Assembly: GCA_002159155.1 (NCBI GenBank)
Contig: LZRQ01000069.1
Location: 1-15,355 of the forward strand
Direction: 5' to 3'
Origin: Firmicutes bacterium ZCTH02-B6
GTDB taxonomy: Bacteria; Bacillota; Limnochordia; Limnochordales; ZCTH02-B6
DNA: 15,355 bases
Positions 7,544 through 14,254 of the stretch are shown piece by piece (within the stretch, counting starts at the first letter, position 1; each line of letters starts with the position of its first letter). The position numbers and the translations under genes are program-made. Under the pieces are notes generated by a model. It did not search any database. It was not told where the DNA came from and saw only the letters and a program-made list of their open reading frames with translations.

Positions 7544-7850
7544 TGTACCATCCCTCGCTAAAGTAGTGGTTTTATGGCCAACTGACGGTCCGGGAAGCAG
7601 CTCCTCATTCGCAAGTTGGAAGCAGCGCCGGGCGAGTCCCCCTTGCCGCACATGGGACTCCGCCGGTCCATCCCCCCCTTCGTCACCGCGGCGCATGCCT
7701 GGCTGCTGCCGGAACGCCAGACGAGCCCCGTGTGAACCCCCCTCGGGCACAGGCACTCCCCATCGGTCCCCGCGCAAACCGTCCGAATTGTGCCCGGCGG
7801 CAACTATGGTCGTGAATATTCTAGACAACAAGAGTAATTCCTTCTGCACA
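7544..7850 (-). promoter_or_regulatory. Structured leader and probable promoter region of the pilus-like operon
   Basis: About 300 bases with no gene on either strand. Three successive inverted repeats can fold in the minus-strand RNA: CGGGCACA at 7744-7751 with TGTGCCCG at 7789-7796; GGCGAGTCCC at 7631-7640 with GGGACTCCGCC at 7654-7664 (one bulged base); CCAACT at 7578-7583 with AGTTGG at 7614-7619. A weak minus-strand promoter, TTGTTG then 17 bases then CATAGT, lies near 7805-7835. I could not match the fold to a known riboswitch; the conserved GCAAAGCC-type core of c-di-GMP-I riboswitches was not found. Confidence 0.4.
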
Positions 7851-7927
7851 CGAAAAAAAAGAATAGACTACCCCGAAACCCCGGATCGACGGGGTTCCGG
7901 CTGCGGGGAGGGAGGCGGCGGAAAGGC

Positions 7928-7956
7928 TTTTCGCGGGGACTACATTCTGGTATGCT
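7928..7956 (+). promoter_or_regulatory. Probable udk promoter (extended -10)
   Basis: TGG then TATGCT at 7951-7956 forms an extended -10 element. Seventeen bases upstream is TTTTCG (7928-7933), a weak -35. Transcription would begin near 7963, just ahead of the SD AAGGAG at 7973-7978. This also excludes the in-frame ATG at 7952 as the udk start, since it would overlap the -10. Confidence 0.45.
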
Positions 7957-7990
7957 GGCGACGGTGGCACAAAAGGAGCGAGATCGACAT

Positions 7991-8620
7991 ATGCGGCCCG
8001 TTTTTATCGGCATCGCCGGCGGCAGCGGTTCGGGCAAGACCACGGTGACGCGCGCCATCGTCAGCCGGGTTCCCGAGGCCACCGTCGCGGTCATTGAGCA
8101 GGACTCATATTATAAGGATCAACACTGGCTGCCCTTCGAGGAACGCCTCAAGATCAACTATGACCACCCAGCTGCCTTCGATACCCCTCTGCTGGTGTCC
8201 CACCTGGACCAGCTGGCCGCCGGGCAACCCATCGAGAAACCCGTCTATAACTACAAGACCCACACGCGCGAGAGCCACACCATCCGCGTGGAGCCCAAGG
8301 ACATCATCGTATTGGAAGGGCTTTTGATCTTGTGGGAGCCCGACATCCGCCGCCGGTTGGACATTAAGATATATGTGGACTGTGACGCCGATGTGCGGGT
8401 GTTGAGGCGCCTAGAGCGCGATATCCGCGAGCGGGGGCGTACGATGGAATCCGTCATCCAGCAGTACCTGGAGTCGGTGCGCCCGATGCACCTGGAGTTT
8501 GTGGAGCCGTCCAAGCGCTACGCGGACATCATCATCCCCGAGGGCGGTTTCAACGAGGTGGCCGTCGATATGGTGGCGACCAAGCTCGCGGCTACACTCC
8601 GGGACCGGTTGGGGCGGTAG
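7991..8620 (+). CDS. udk: Uridine kinase
   Basis: Phosphorylates uridine and cytidine to UMP and CMP with ATP or GTP, in cytosolic pyrimidine salvage. The protein has 209 residues, the normal length for the family. The P-loop GIAGGSGSGKTT spans residues 7-18. EQDSYYKD follows in the nucleoside-binding position, and NYDHPAAFD, KPVYNYKTHTR and IIVLEGLLIL are recognisable Udk segments, followed by RRLERDIRERGR in the lid region. ATG 7991 begins the family's usual N-terminus (MRPVFIGIAGG) and is preceded by AAGGAG 12 bases upstream; ATG 7952 would add 13 unrelated residues and overlaps the promoter. The gene stands alone, divergent from the pilus-like operon and convergent with glcF, 35 bp away. 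With deoC in the same window it belongs to nucleoside salvage, but no shared control is visible. Confidence 0.97.
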   Translation: MRPVFIGIAGGSGSGKTTVTRAIVSRVPEATVAVIEQDSYYKDQHWLPFEERLKINYDHPAAFDTPLLVSHLDQLAAGQPIEKPVYNYKTHTRESHTIRVEPKDIIVLEGLLILWEPDIRRRLDIKIYVDCDADVRVLRRLERDIRERGRTMESVIQQYLESVRPMHLEFVEPSKRYADIIIPEGGFNEVAVDMVATKLAATLRDRLGR

Positions 8621-8655
8621 GCGCGAACGCACCCCGGGGCGGGAGCGCAGTCCCG

Positions 8656-10068
8656 TCAGCCGGGCGGCGATTTGGTCTTTTGCGACTGGGCAACGTACCA
8701 GTGGATAAACTCCGGCAGCTGCTTGACAGTGACCTGGCCGGCCAGACCGGCTTGCCGCACGCCTGCCAGCATCTGCAGGTGGCAGCCGGGGTTGGATGTG
8801 ACGATGACGTCAGGCGGCCCGCCGGCGGCGATGGCCGCCATTTTGCGCTCCAGGACCCGCGCGGATACTTGCGGATGGAGCGCGTTGTAGATGCCGGCTG
8901 AGCCGCAGCAGGCGCCGCCGTCGGCCGGCAGCGCCACGGCCACGCCGGGCAGGGCGCGCAAGACCTTGAGAGGTGCTTCCGTCACCCCGCAGACATGGGT
9001 GAGGTGGCAAGACGGCTGGTAGACGACCCGCAAGGGCCTGCGGCCGCCGTTCTGCAGGCCGCAGGCCGGGGTCCACCCATGCTCCAGCAGGACAGCCGCG
9101 ATGTCCTTGGCCCGGGCAGCCAGCTGCTCCGCAGCGGCGCGCTCGGGCGTCCCGGGCGGAAACACACCCACCGCCTCATGGATCCACGCTAGGCAACCCC
9201 CGGCATTGAAAACAACCATCTCCGGCGGTTCCCCGGAGAGGAAACCAAAGGCCCGGAGATTGCGCAGCAACAAGGTCCGGGCGTGCCCGGGGTCGCCCTG
9301 GTGGCGGTGCAGCGCTCCGCAGCAGACTTGTCCTGCCGGCACGAGGACGTCGAACCCGGCCGCGCGCAGCAAGGCGGCCGTCGCCTCATTGACCTGAGGA
9401 AAGAGCCCCGCCTGGGCGCATCCTGTGAAGAGGGCGGCGCGGGGCTTGGCGTGTTTTACGACCCACGTGTTGTGCTCACCGGGTCGGGCGGCGCTTTCGA
9501 GACCGGAGACAGCGGCGGGCCGCGAGGTGGGGGCCGGAGGGCCGGATTGGGCCGGCAATGCCCGGGCGAAGGTGAGGGCCGCGGGCAGCCAGGAGTCCGG
9601 CCAGTGGGCCGCCGCCCGCAGCAGCTGCCGGCCGGCGGCGCTTTGCACGAGGCGAGCGGTCAGCCGGGCAGCGAGAGCCAGCCGGCGGGGATGGGCCGCC
9701 ACGTGGCGCAGGACCGCCTTGAGCAGCACCTGCCCCGGTTGCCTCGCACGGTGGTGCGCCAGCTCGTCCCGGGCCGTTTCCAAGATGAGGCCGTAACGGA
9801 CGTCGACGGGGCAGGCCGTTTCGCAGGCTCGGCAGCCGAGGCAGAGGTCCAGGGCCTCCGCTACCCCTTCGCCCGGCGCGACGCGGCCTTCCGTCCATGC
9901 CTTGACGAGCTGGATGCGACCGCGGGGCGAATGCTTTTCCAGCCCGAGCACCTGGTACGTGGGACAGGCCGGGAGGCAAAAGCCGCAGTGGATGCAGCGG
10001 GTCGCTTCGGTATGGGCCACCGCCAACCGGGCCGCGGTTTCTCCATAGTGAGGGGCAGCGGCGCTCAC
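8656..10068 (-). CDS. glcF: Glycolate/D-lactate dehydrogenase-type iron-sulfur subunit
   Basis: Electron-transfer subunit that takes electrons from the FAD protein GlcD and passes them to the membrane pool. Of 470 residues, two ferredoxin-type [4Fe-4S] motifs sit at Cys25, 28, 31, 35 (CIHCGFCLPACP) and Cys76, 79, 82, 86 (CLGCRACETACP). Two CCG domains follow: FTGCAQAG at Cys217 with CCG at 249-251, and QPSCHLTHVCG at Cys354 with CCG at 387-389, plus the NAGGC and SNPGC Cys that complete the CCG pattern. The stretch at about 110-205 between the two parts is Ala/Arg-rich and variable. GTG 10068 overlaps the glcD stop by four bases (GTGA) and has GGGAGG nine bases upstream, showing translational coupling. 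No glcE lies in the operon; B. subtilis-type pairs likewise have only two subunits. Substrate could be glycolate, D-lactate or a related 2-hydroxy acid. Confidence 0.93.
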   Translation of the reverse strand: MSAAAPHYGETAARLAVAHTEATRCIHCGFCLPACPTYQVLGLEKHSPRGRIQLVKAWTEGRVAPGEGVAEALDLCLGCRACETACPVDVRYGLILETARDELAHHRARQPGQVLLKAVLRHVAAHPRRLALAARLTARLVQSAAGRQLLRAAAHWPDSWLPAALTFARALPAQSGPPAPTSRPAAVSGLESAARPGEHNTWVVKHAKPRAALFTGCAQAGLFPQVNEATAALLRAAGFDVLVPAGQVCCGALHRHQGDPGHARTLLLRNLRAFGFLSGEPPEMVVFNAGGCLAWIHEAVGVFPPGTPERAAAEQLAARAKDIAAVLLEHGWTPACGLQNGGRRPLRVVYQPSCHLTHVCGVTEAPLKVLRALPGVAVALPADGGACCGSAGIYNALHPQVSARVLERKMAAIAAGGPPDVIVTSNPGCHLQMLAGVRQAGLAGQVTVKQLPEFIHWYVAQSQKTKSPPG

Positions 10069-11480
10069 GCGGTTCGGCCTCCCTTTTGCCGTTGACTCCT
10101 TGCCTCGTCCGGAAACACCTTGCCCGGATTGAGGAGGTTGTGCGGGTCCAAGAGGGATTTGAGCCGGCGCATGGCCGCCAACGTTTCGGCCGGCACGGCC
10201 CTGGTCATGTAGCGCCGCTTGAGGAGCCCGATGCCGTGCTCGCCGCTTAATGTGCCGCCTCGAGCCAGCGCGGCGGCAAAGATGTCGTCGATGGCCGCTT
10301 GCACCCGGCGCATCTCGTCGGCATCCCGCTCATCGCAGATGATGTTGGGGTGCAAGTTGCCGTCCCCTGCGTGCCCAAAGACGAGCAGGTTGACCCGGCG
10401 GAGCGCCCGGATTTCCTCAAGGTCCGCCAGGAACGCCGGGATAGCCGCGATGGGGACGGTCGCGTCCTCGGAAATTTTGGTGGGCTTGATGCGGGCGACC
10501 GCCGGCGATAAGGCTTCCCGCATGGCCCAGACGCGACGCTGGGCGCTCACGTCCGACACACCCGCGGCCGTGACCGCGCCCGCCTCGCGGCAAACCTCTT
10601 CCAATTCCCGCAGGCGCCGTTGGAGGGCCTCGGGCCAATCCAGCACTTCGCACAAAAGCGCTCCGGCGACGCCCGCTGGGATCTCCGGAGGACGATAGTC
10701 GTCCACGACCGCGAGGCAGTGGCGGTCGATCATTTCCAGGCTCGTGGGGCGGGCCGGGTGTGCCGCCAGGGCGCCGATGGCGCGGCCCAGCGCGGCGAGG
10801 TCCGCAAACGAGGCCACCAACGTCCCCCGGGCCGGCGGGGGTGGGGGCAGCAGGCGCAGTGTCACCTCGGTCACGATCCCCAGCGTCCCCTCAGAACCCA
10901 CAAAAAGACTCGTGAGGTCGTAACCGGTGACGTTTTTGGTGGTCTTGCCCCCGGTCTTGAGGACGGTCCCGTCAGCGAGCACCACCTCCAGGCCGAGGAC
11001 GTAGCGGCCAGTGGTGCCGTAGTGGAACGAGCGCGGCCCGCCGGCGTTTTCGGCGACGTTGCCGCCGATGGTGGAGATGCGGGCGCTGCCCGGATCGGGC
11101 GGGTAAAAGAGGCCCTGAGCCCGTACGGCTTCCTGCAAGTCAGCGGTGACGACGCCGGCCTGCACCCGGGCCAACAGGTTGTCCCGGTCGATCTCTAGGA
11201 TCCGGTTCATGCGGGTCATGACGAGGGCAATCCCGCCTAACGGGACGGATCCGCCGCTCAAGCCCGTGCCGCTGCCGCGGGTGAAGACCGGAACGTGATG
11301 CGCCCGGGCCACCGCCAGCACCTGACGCACCTGCTCCGTGCTGTTCGGGAAGACCACGACGTCTGGCAGATGGGACACGTAAGTCGCATCGTAGCCGTAA
11401 GTGACTAGGTCGGCGGGCGATGACAGTACGTGGTCGGGGCCCAGAACGGACCTGAGCTCACGGGCGATGGTTTCGCTCAT
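10065..11480 (-). CDS. glcD: FAD-linked oxidase, glycolate oxidase subunit GlcD type
   Basis: FAD subunit that oxidises a 2-hydroxy acid (glycolate, D-lactate or similar) to the 2-oxo acid. 471 residues, normal for the family. The N-terminal FAD-binding (PCMH) domain has VVVFPNSTEQV, RGSGTGLSGGS at 68-78, a PPDPGS segment, ISTIGGNVAENAGGPR and TGYDLTSLFVGSEGTLG at 185-201. The C-terminal oxidase domain has FGHAGDGNLHPN at 368-379, SGEHGIG at 412-418 and the terminal DPHNLLNPGKVF. ATG 11480 is preferred because GAGGG lies eight bases upstream and MSETIARELR is a usual N-terminus; the frame stays open to 11537 inside the preceding gene. Its first 23 bases overlap the end of the DUF1992 gene and its last four overlap glcF, so the three genes are probably one transcript. 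Exact substrate cannot be read from sequence. Confidence 0.94.
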   Translation of the reverse strand: MSETIARELRSVLGPDHVLSSPADLVTYGYDATYVSHLPDVVVFPNSTEQVRQVLAVARAHHVPVFTRGSGTGLSGGSVPLGGIALVMTRMNRILEIDRDNLLARVQAGVVTADLQEAVRAQGLFYPPDPGSARISTIGGNVAENAGGPRSFHYGTTGRYVLGLEVVLADGTVLKTGGKTTKNVTGYDLTSLFVGSEGTLGIVTEVTLRLLPPPPPARGTLVASFADLAALGRAIGALAAHPARPTSLEMIDRHCLAVVDDYRPPEIPAGVAGALLCEVLDWPEALQRRLRELEEVCREAGAVTAAGVSDVSAQRRVWAMREALSPAVARIKPTKISEDATVPIAAIPAFLADLEEIRALRRVNLLVFGHAGDGNLHPNIICDERDADEMRRVQAAIDDIFAAALARGGTLSGEHGIGLLKRRYMTRAVPAETLAAMRRLKSLLDPHNLLNPGKVFPDEARSQRQKGGRTA

Positions 11481-12030
11481 CGGGCTCACCCTCTGTTTGG
11501 GCCAGGGGCGGGTAGGCGGCCGCGCAGCGTTCATCAAAACGGCGCATGATGCCGGCCGCGTCGACCCGCGGCCGCTGGAGCTCGAGCTGCGGGACGATCA
11601 GGTTGAGGTGATCGATCTTGCGGTTGAGCTCCTCCAGCCGGCGCGCGAGCTGGGCCCTCATGCGGCGGTGCCAATCCAGCACGGCGGCTGGGGCGCGGCC
11701 GTCGCCGGGGAGGGGCTGGCGCCGGAGCCAGTCCAAGTGCCGCTCCTGAAACGCGTTGAGTTCCTCCCGGGCGGCGCGCACGTCCCGGTCCAGCTCTATC
11801 CAGTCGGGAGCGAAGTTGGCGTCTTTGAGCAGCTTGTAGGCGAGGCGCAGCTCCTGCGGGGTAAAGGGGTTTTCCCGCAGGTCCAGCGGTTTGCCCTTGC
11901 CGGGCAGGTTGTCAAAAGCCCCCTGGGCCATGGCCTCCTGGATGCGTTCTTCTGCCAGGCGACGCCAAGCCCGCTCGCGCAAAGCGGCCTCGTCTTCTTC
12001 CCTGTGCTGGGATGGGGGGATTCGGCTCAC
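11458..12030 (-). CDS. DUF1992 (DnaJ-homologue subfamily C member 28-like) protein
   Basis: Small cytosolic protein of unknown function. 190 residues. The conserved DUF1992 block is at about 17-82: AWRRLAEERIQEAMAQGAFD, NLPGKGKPLDL, then ELRLAYKLLKDANFAPDWIEL. The rest is charged and helical (RAAREELNAFQERH, RRLEELNRKIDHLNLIVP), ending in LQRPRVDAAGIMRRFDERC, which recalls the end of other family members. No J domain is present, as usual in bacterial copies. GTG 12030 is chosen because GAGGTG lies nine bases upstream; a GTG at 12042 overlaps that SD. It is the first gene of the operon and overlaps glcD by 23 bases. That link to glycolate oxidation may be only positional. Confidence 0.85.
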   Translation of the reverse strand: MSRIPPSQHREEDEAALRERAWRRLAEERIQEAMAQGAFDNLPGKGKPLDLRENPFTPQELRLAYKLLKDANFAPDWIELDRDVRAAREELNAFQERHLDWLRRQPLPGDGRAPAAVLDWHRRMRAQLARRLEELNRKIDHLNLIVPQLELQRPRVDAAGIMRRFDERCAAAYPPLAQTEGEPDERNHRP

Positions 12031-12074
12031 GCGGTGGGTCACCTCGCAGGCGGCCGCAGGACTGTTTCGCATGC

Positions 12075-12121
12075 AGTTCCACAGGGCGGGGCCCGTGCCC
12101 TGCCGGGAAAGCCATGGAACT
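12075..12121. repeat. Nested inverted repeat between divergent DUF1992 and ybaK genes
   Basis: AGTTCCA (12075-12081) pairs with TGGAACT (12115-12121), and inside it CAGGGC (12082-12087) pairs with GCCCTG (12097-12102). It lies in the 189-bp gap between two divergently transcribed genes. It could be a regulator site or the base of an RNA hairpin. I see no clear sigma-70 promoter in this gap on either strand. Confidence 0.45.
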
Positions 12122-12219
12122 CCGGTGCGGTCGTTCCCGGCTCGCACCTGACAGGATGCCCGCGGCCAGCGGCGAAAGGAGTGAAAAACGTTCCAACGGA
12201 CGGGGGAGGAGACGGCTGT

Positions 12220-12690
12220 ATGTCGGCTTCGCTGGCGGTCGAACGGGTGCGGGCCGCGCTCCGCGAGAAGGGGGTTGATACCGAGATCGTGGAGTTCGCC
12301 CAGAGCACCCGCACGGCGCAGGAAGCGGCCGATGCCATTGGCACCAGCGTCGCGCAGATCGTCAAGAGCCTCGTGTTCGTGGCAGGCGGGCGGCCCTTCC
12401 TGGCCCTGGTTTCCGGGGCCAACCAGGCGGATACCGACAAGCTGGCCGCGTTGATGGGCGCGCCCGTCGAGCGGGCCGATGCGCGCACGGTTCGGGAAGC
12501 GACAGGCTTCGCCATCGGTGGGGTGCCGCCCGTGGGGCATGCGACGTCACTGGTGACCTTTATCGATCAGGATCTTTTGCAGTTTGAAGAAGTGTACGCC
12601 GCCGCAGGCACACCCCATGCCATTTTCCGCATTGCGCCGCAGGAGCTGGTGCGGATCACCGGCGGGCGCGTCGTGGCCTTGGCCCGCTAA
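12220..12690 (+). CDS. YbaK/EbsC family aminoacyl-tRNA deacylase
   Basis: Removes wrongly attached amino acids from tRNA in trans; the best-known members hydrolyse Cys- or Ala-tRNAPro. 156 residues, the normal single-domain size, so it is a free-standing editor and not the insertion domain of ProRS. Family signs: EFAQSTRTAQEAADAIG at the start, IVKSLVF with the conserved Lys49, ALVSGANQAD, the glycine-rich GGVPPVGH at 100-107, FIDQDLLQFEEVYAAAGTP and a C-terminal ITGGRVVALAR. ATG 12220 follows GGAGGAG at 12205-12211. It stands alone, divergent from the DUF1992 operon. A two-tier hairpin follows seven bases after the stop. Which mischarged tRNA it edits cannot be decided from sequence. Confidence 0.93.
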   Translation: MSASLAVERVRAALREKGVDTEIVEFAQSTRTAQEAADAIGTSVAQIVKSLVFVAGGRPFLALVSGANQADTDKLAALMGAPVERADARTVREATGFAIGGVPPVGHATSLVTFIDQDLLQFEEVYAAAGTPHAIFRIAPQELVRITGGRVVALAR

Positions 12691-12696
12691 ACGCGC

Positions 12697-12742
12697 ACCG
12701 GGTGCGCCCGGACTGCCAACTAGTCCGACAGGCGCACCCGGT
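12697..12742. terminator. Two-tier hairpin between convergent genes, possible bidirectional terminator
   Basis: ACCGGGTGCGCC (12697-12708) pairs perfectly with GGCGCACCCGGT (12731-12742); inside, CGGACT (12709-12714) pairs with AGTCCG (12722-12727) around a 7-base loop. It begins seven bases after the ybaK stop. Only a weak T-rich stretch (TGTTG) follows, so it is not a textbook terminator. A second 8-bp stem (GCCGCCGC 12768-12775, GCGGCGGC 12783-12790) lies nearer the stop of the beta-lactamase-like gene. Confidence 0.5.
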
Positions 12743-12831
12743 TGTTGCCGCTCCGCTTTGTGCCCCGGCCGCCGCGTCGGCTGCGGCGGCGTGGCGGGAG
12801 TGCGGTGGTCAGAGACTTCGTTTAGTTTCCC

Positions 12832-14082
12832 TCACCGTGCAGCGCCCAGCTGCTTGATGGCTTCCAAAAGGCCGCTATAGAGGCTGAGGAAGCGCAGTTC
12901 GTCCAGGTTTTCCGCATGGTTCCAGGTGGCGCTTACGCAGTAACCTGCCCCGTTCGCGTCCACGAGCGCTGTAGTCAGGTTGAGCACGCCGGGTTCGGAG
13001 CCGCCTTTGAACGCCACCCAGGCCCAGTCGTCCGCGTTGGCGACGCCCGGGTTGATGGTCATGAGCGGCAGGTCGTACACGGCACCCATGAGGCCGCACA
13101 GCTCGCGGGTGGTGAAGTACCACTCGACATCGAGCGCCCGCGGCGCGTTAAACACGTCGGCTGCCGGCAGCGGCCATCCGGCGGCCTCATCCAGCAGTGC
13201 CCGGCGGCCGGCTTCGTCGGCCGTCCGCCAGCGCGCCAGCAGCTCTTCGTTGGCGGGGTTTTTGAGCACAAACGCCTCGCGGGTGCTCAAGAACGGGCGG
13301 TTGCGGACCGTGAAGGCTTCCACCGCGTCGCGGCCGACCAGGCTCAGGAGGGCGTCGGTGGCGGTGTTGTCGCTGACGGAGATCATGAGCGCGGCCAGCG
13401 TGTGCAGGGTGAGCGGCGCACCCCCCGGCCACTCCTGCAGGATGCCGCTGGGCAGGCTCCGCCACGCCTCGTCGAGGACCACGACGTCATCCCATGACCG
13501 CTCGCCGACGGCGACTTGCTGCCTGAGGGCCGCCAGCACGGCCAGTTTAAACGCAGAGCCAACCGCCAGGGGTTGATCGGGGTTGAGGGCGGCCAGTTCC
13601 GCAGCGCCGCCCAGAACCAAGACGCTCACCTGGCCGGGCAGCTCCGCAAAGGGCGCGAGGGCCTCTTCGAGGCCGGACACCTTGGGACGCGGGGGACCAA
13701 AGAAAAGCCCGGCGATGCGCCCTTCGGCGTCCAGCACGATCTGGGCCAGCACCACGCCTTGCTCGAAGACGAGCTCGTAGTTCATGCCGGCCCCCTCGAC
13801 GCCTACGAATTGGCCGAGGCCGGCCGTGAGCTGGGCAATGATCAGCGCCACCTGCTCGACGGAAATCTGGTTGAGGAATACCGGAGCAAACCACTCGGCC
13901 TCGAGATTGTCGGACACAAGGAGCCGCTCCAGCGCTGCGGCAGGGGAGATATTGGCCTGTGCCAGGGCGTTGGAGACGCCTACGGGGCCTGCTGCAAGAG
14001 TGAGGGCCAGCGCGGCGGCGACCAGGCAAGCCGCCAGCGTGGCCATGCCCCGCCGGCGGGGCGTTTGCAATCGTCGGCTCAT
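12832..14082 (-). CDS. Exported serine hydrolase, class A beta-lactamase fold with extra N-terminal domain
   Basis: Probable extracytoplasmic serine hydrolase; substrate unknown. 416 residues: a basic start with several Arg, a hydrophobic core to about residue 40 and an ALAQA cleavage site near 43. Residues 45-130 form a small alpha/beta domain like the cystatin/isomerase-type domain before the beta-lactamase domain in LpqF or clavulanate-cluster ORF12 proteins (fold guess). The catalytic domain carries SxxK as Ser176-Ala-Phe-Lys179, SDN at 237-239 (VSDNTATDAL) and KGG at 359-361 where class A enzymes have KTG. I see no clear ExxLN omega-loop motif with the deacylating Glu166 equivalent, so efficient penicillin hydrolysis is doubtful. 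ATG 14082 follows GGAGGA about 11 bases upstream. It is divergent from the transporter gene, with a palindrome between them. Confidence 0.83.
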   Translation of the reverse strand: MSRRLQTPRRRGMATLAACLVAAALALTLAAGPVGVSNALAQANISPAAALERLLVSDNLEAEWFAPVFLNQISVEQVALIIAQLTAGLGQFVGVEGAGMNYELVFEQGVVLAQIVLDAEGRIAGLFFGPPRPKVSGLEEALAPFAELPGQVSVLVLGGAAELAALNPDQPLAVGSAFKLAVLAALRQQVAVGERSWDDVVVLDEAWRSLPSGILQEWPGGAPLTLHTLAALMISVSDNTATDALLSLVGRDAVEAFTVRNRPFLSTREAFVLKNPANEELLARWRTADEAGRRALLDEAAGWPLPAADVFNAPRALDVEWYFTTRELCGLMGAVYDLPLMTINPGVANADDWAWVAFKGGSEPGVLNLTTALVDANGAGYCVSATWNHAENLDELRFLSLYSGLLEAIKQLGAAR

Positions 14083-14147
14083 GGGACTTTGCTTCCTCCC
14101 GTCTCTGCTTACATGCTGCTCCTGGCGAGTTTTTCCCTGGCTCGTCC

Positions 14148-14196
14148 CCGGTTTCCTCCGTTAGCGGCCGGTTTCCGGTTTCTACCGGCGCGCCGG
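14148..14196. promoter_or_regulatory. Candidate operator: CCGGTTTC repeats and a 12-bp palindrome
   Basis: In the divergent gap between the beta-lactamase-like and transporter genes, CCGGTTTC occurs three times (14148-14155, 14168-14175, 14175-14182) and the perfect palindrome CCGGCGCGCCGG lies at 14185-14196. Such a cluster may bind a regulator controlling both genes. In GC-rich DNA short palindromes also arise by chance. Confidence 0.3.
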
Positions 14197-14254
14197 GGCG
14201 TAGGAAAAGGGGACGGGCCGGTCGAATCGCCCGGTGGTGACTGGTGATGATGGC

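Noticed and set aside
6218..7561. 447-codon plus-strand open frame over the chaperone and subunit genes
   Set aside because: It crosses two well-supported minus-strand genes and the hairpin, with no recognisable domain.
7544..7849. N-terminal extension of the subunit frame
   Set aside because: It would place 102 residues before a normal signal peptide, has no RBS, and overlaps the inverted repeats.
7853..7896. Hairpin AACCCCG/CGGGGTT plus an 8-T run on the minus strand
   Set aside because: Sixteen bases separate stem and T-run and no minus-strand gene precedes it, so it is not a terminator.
11401..12219. Upstream extension of the ybaK frame
   Set aside because: The family N-terminus and a strong SD fix the start at 12220; the extension is antisense to glcD and the DUF1992 gene.
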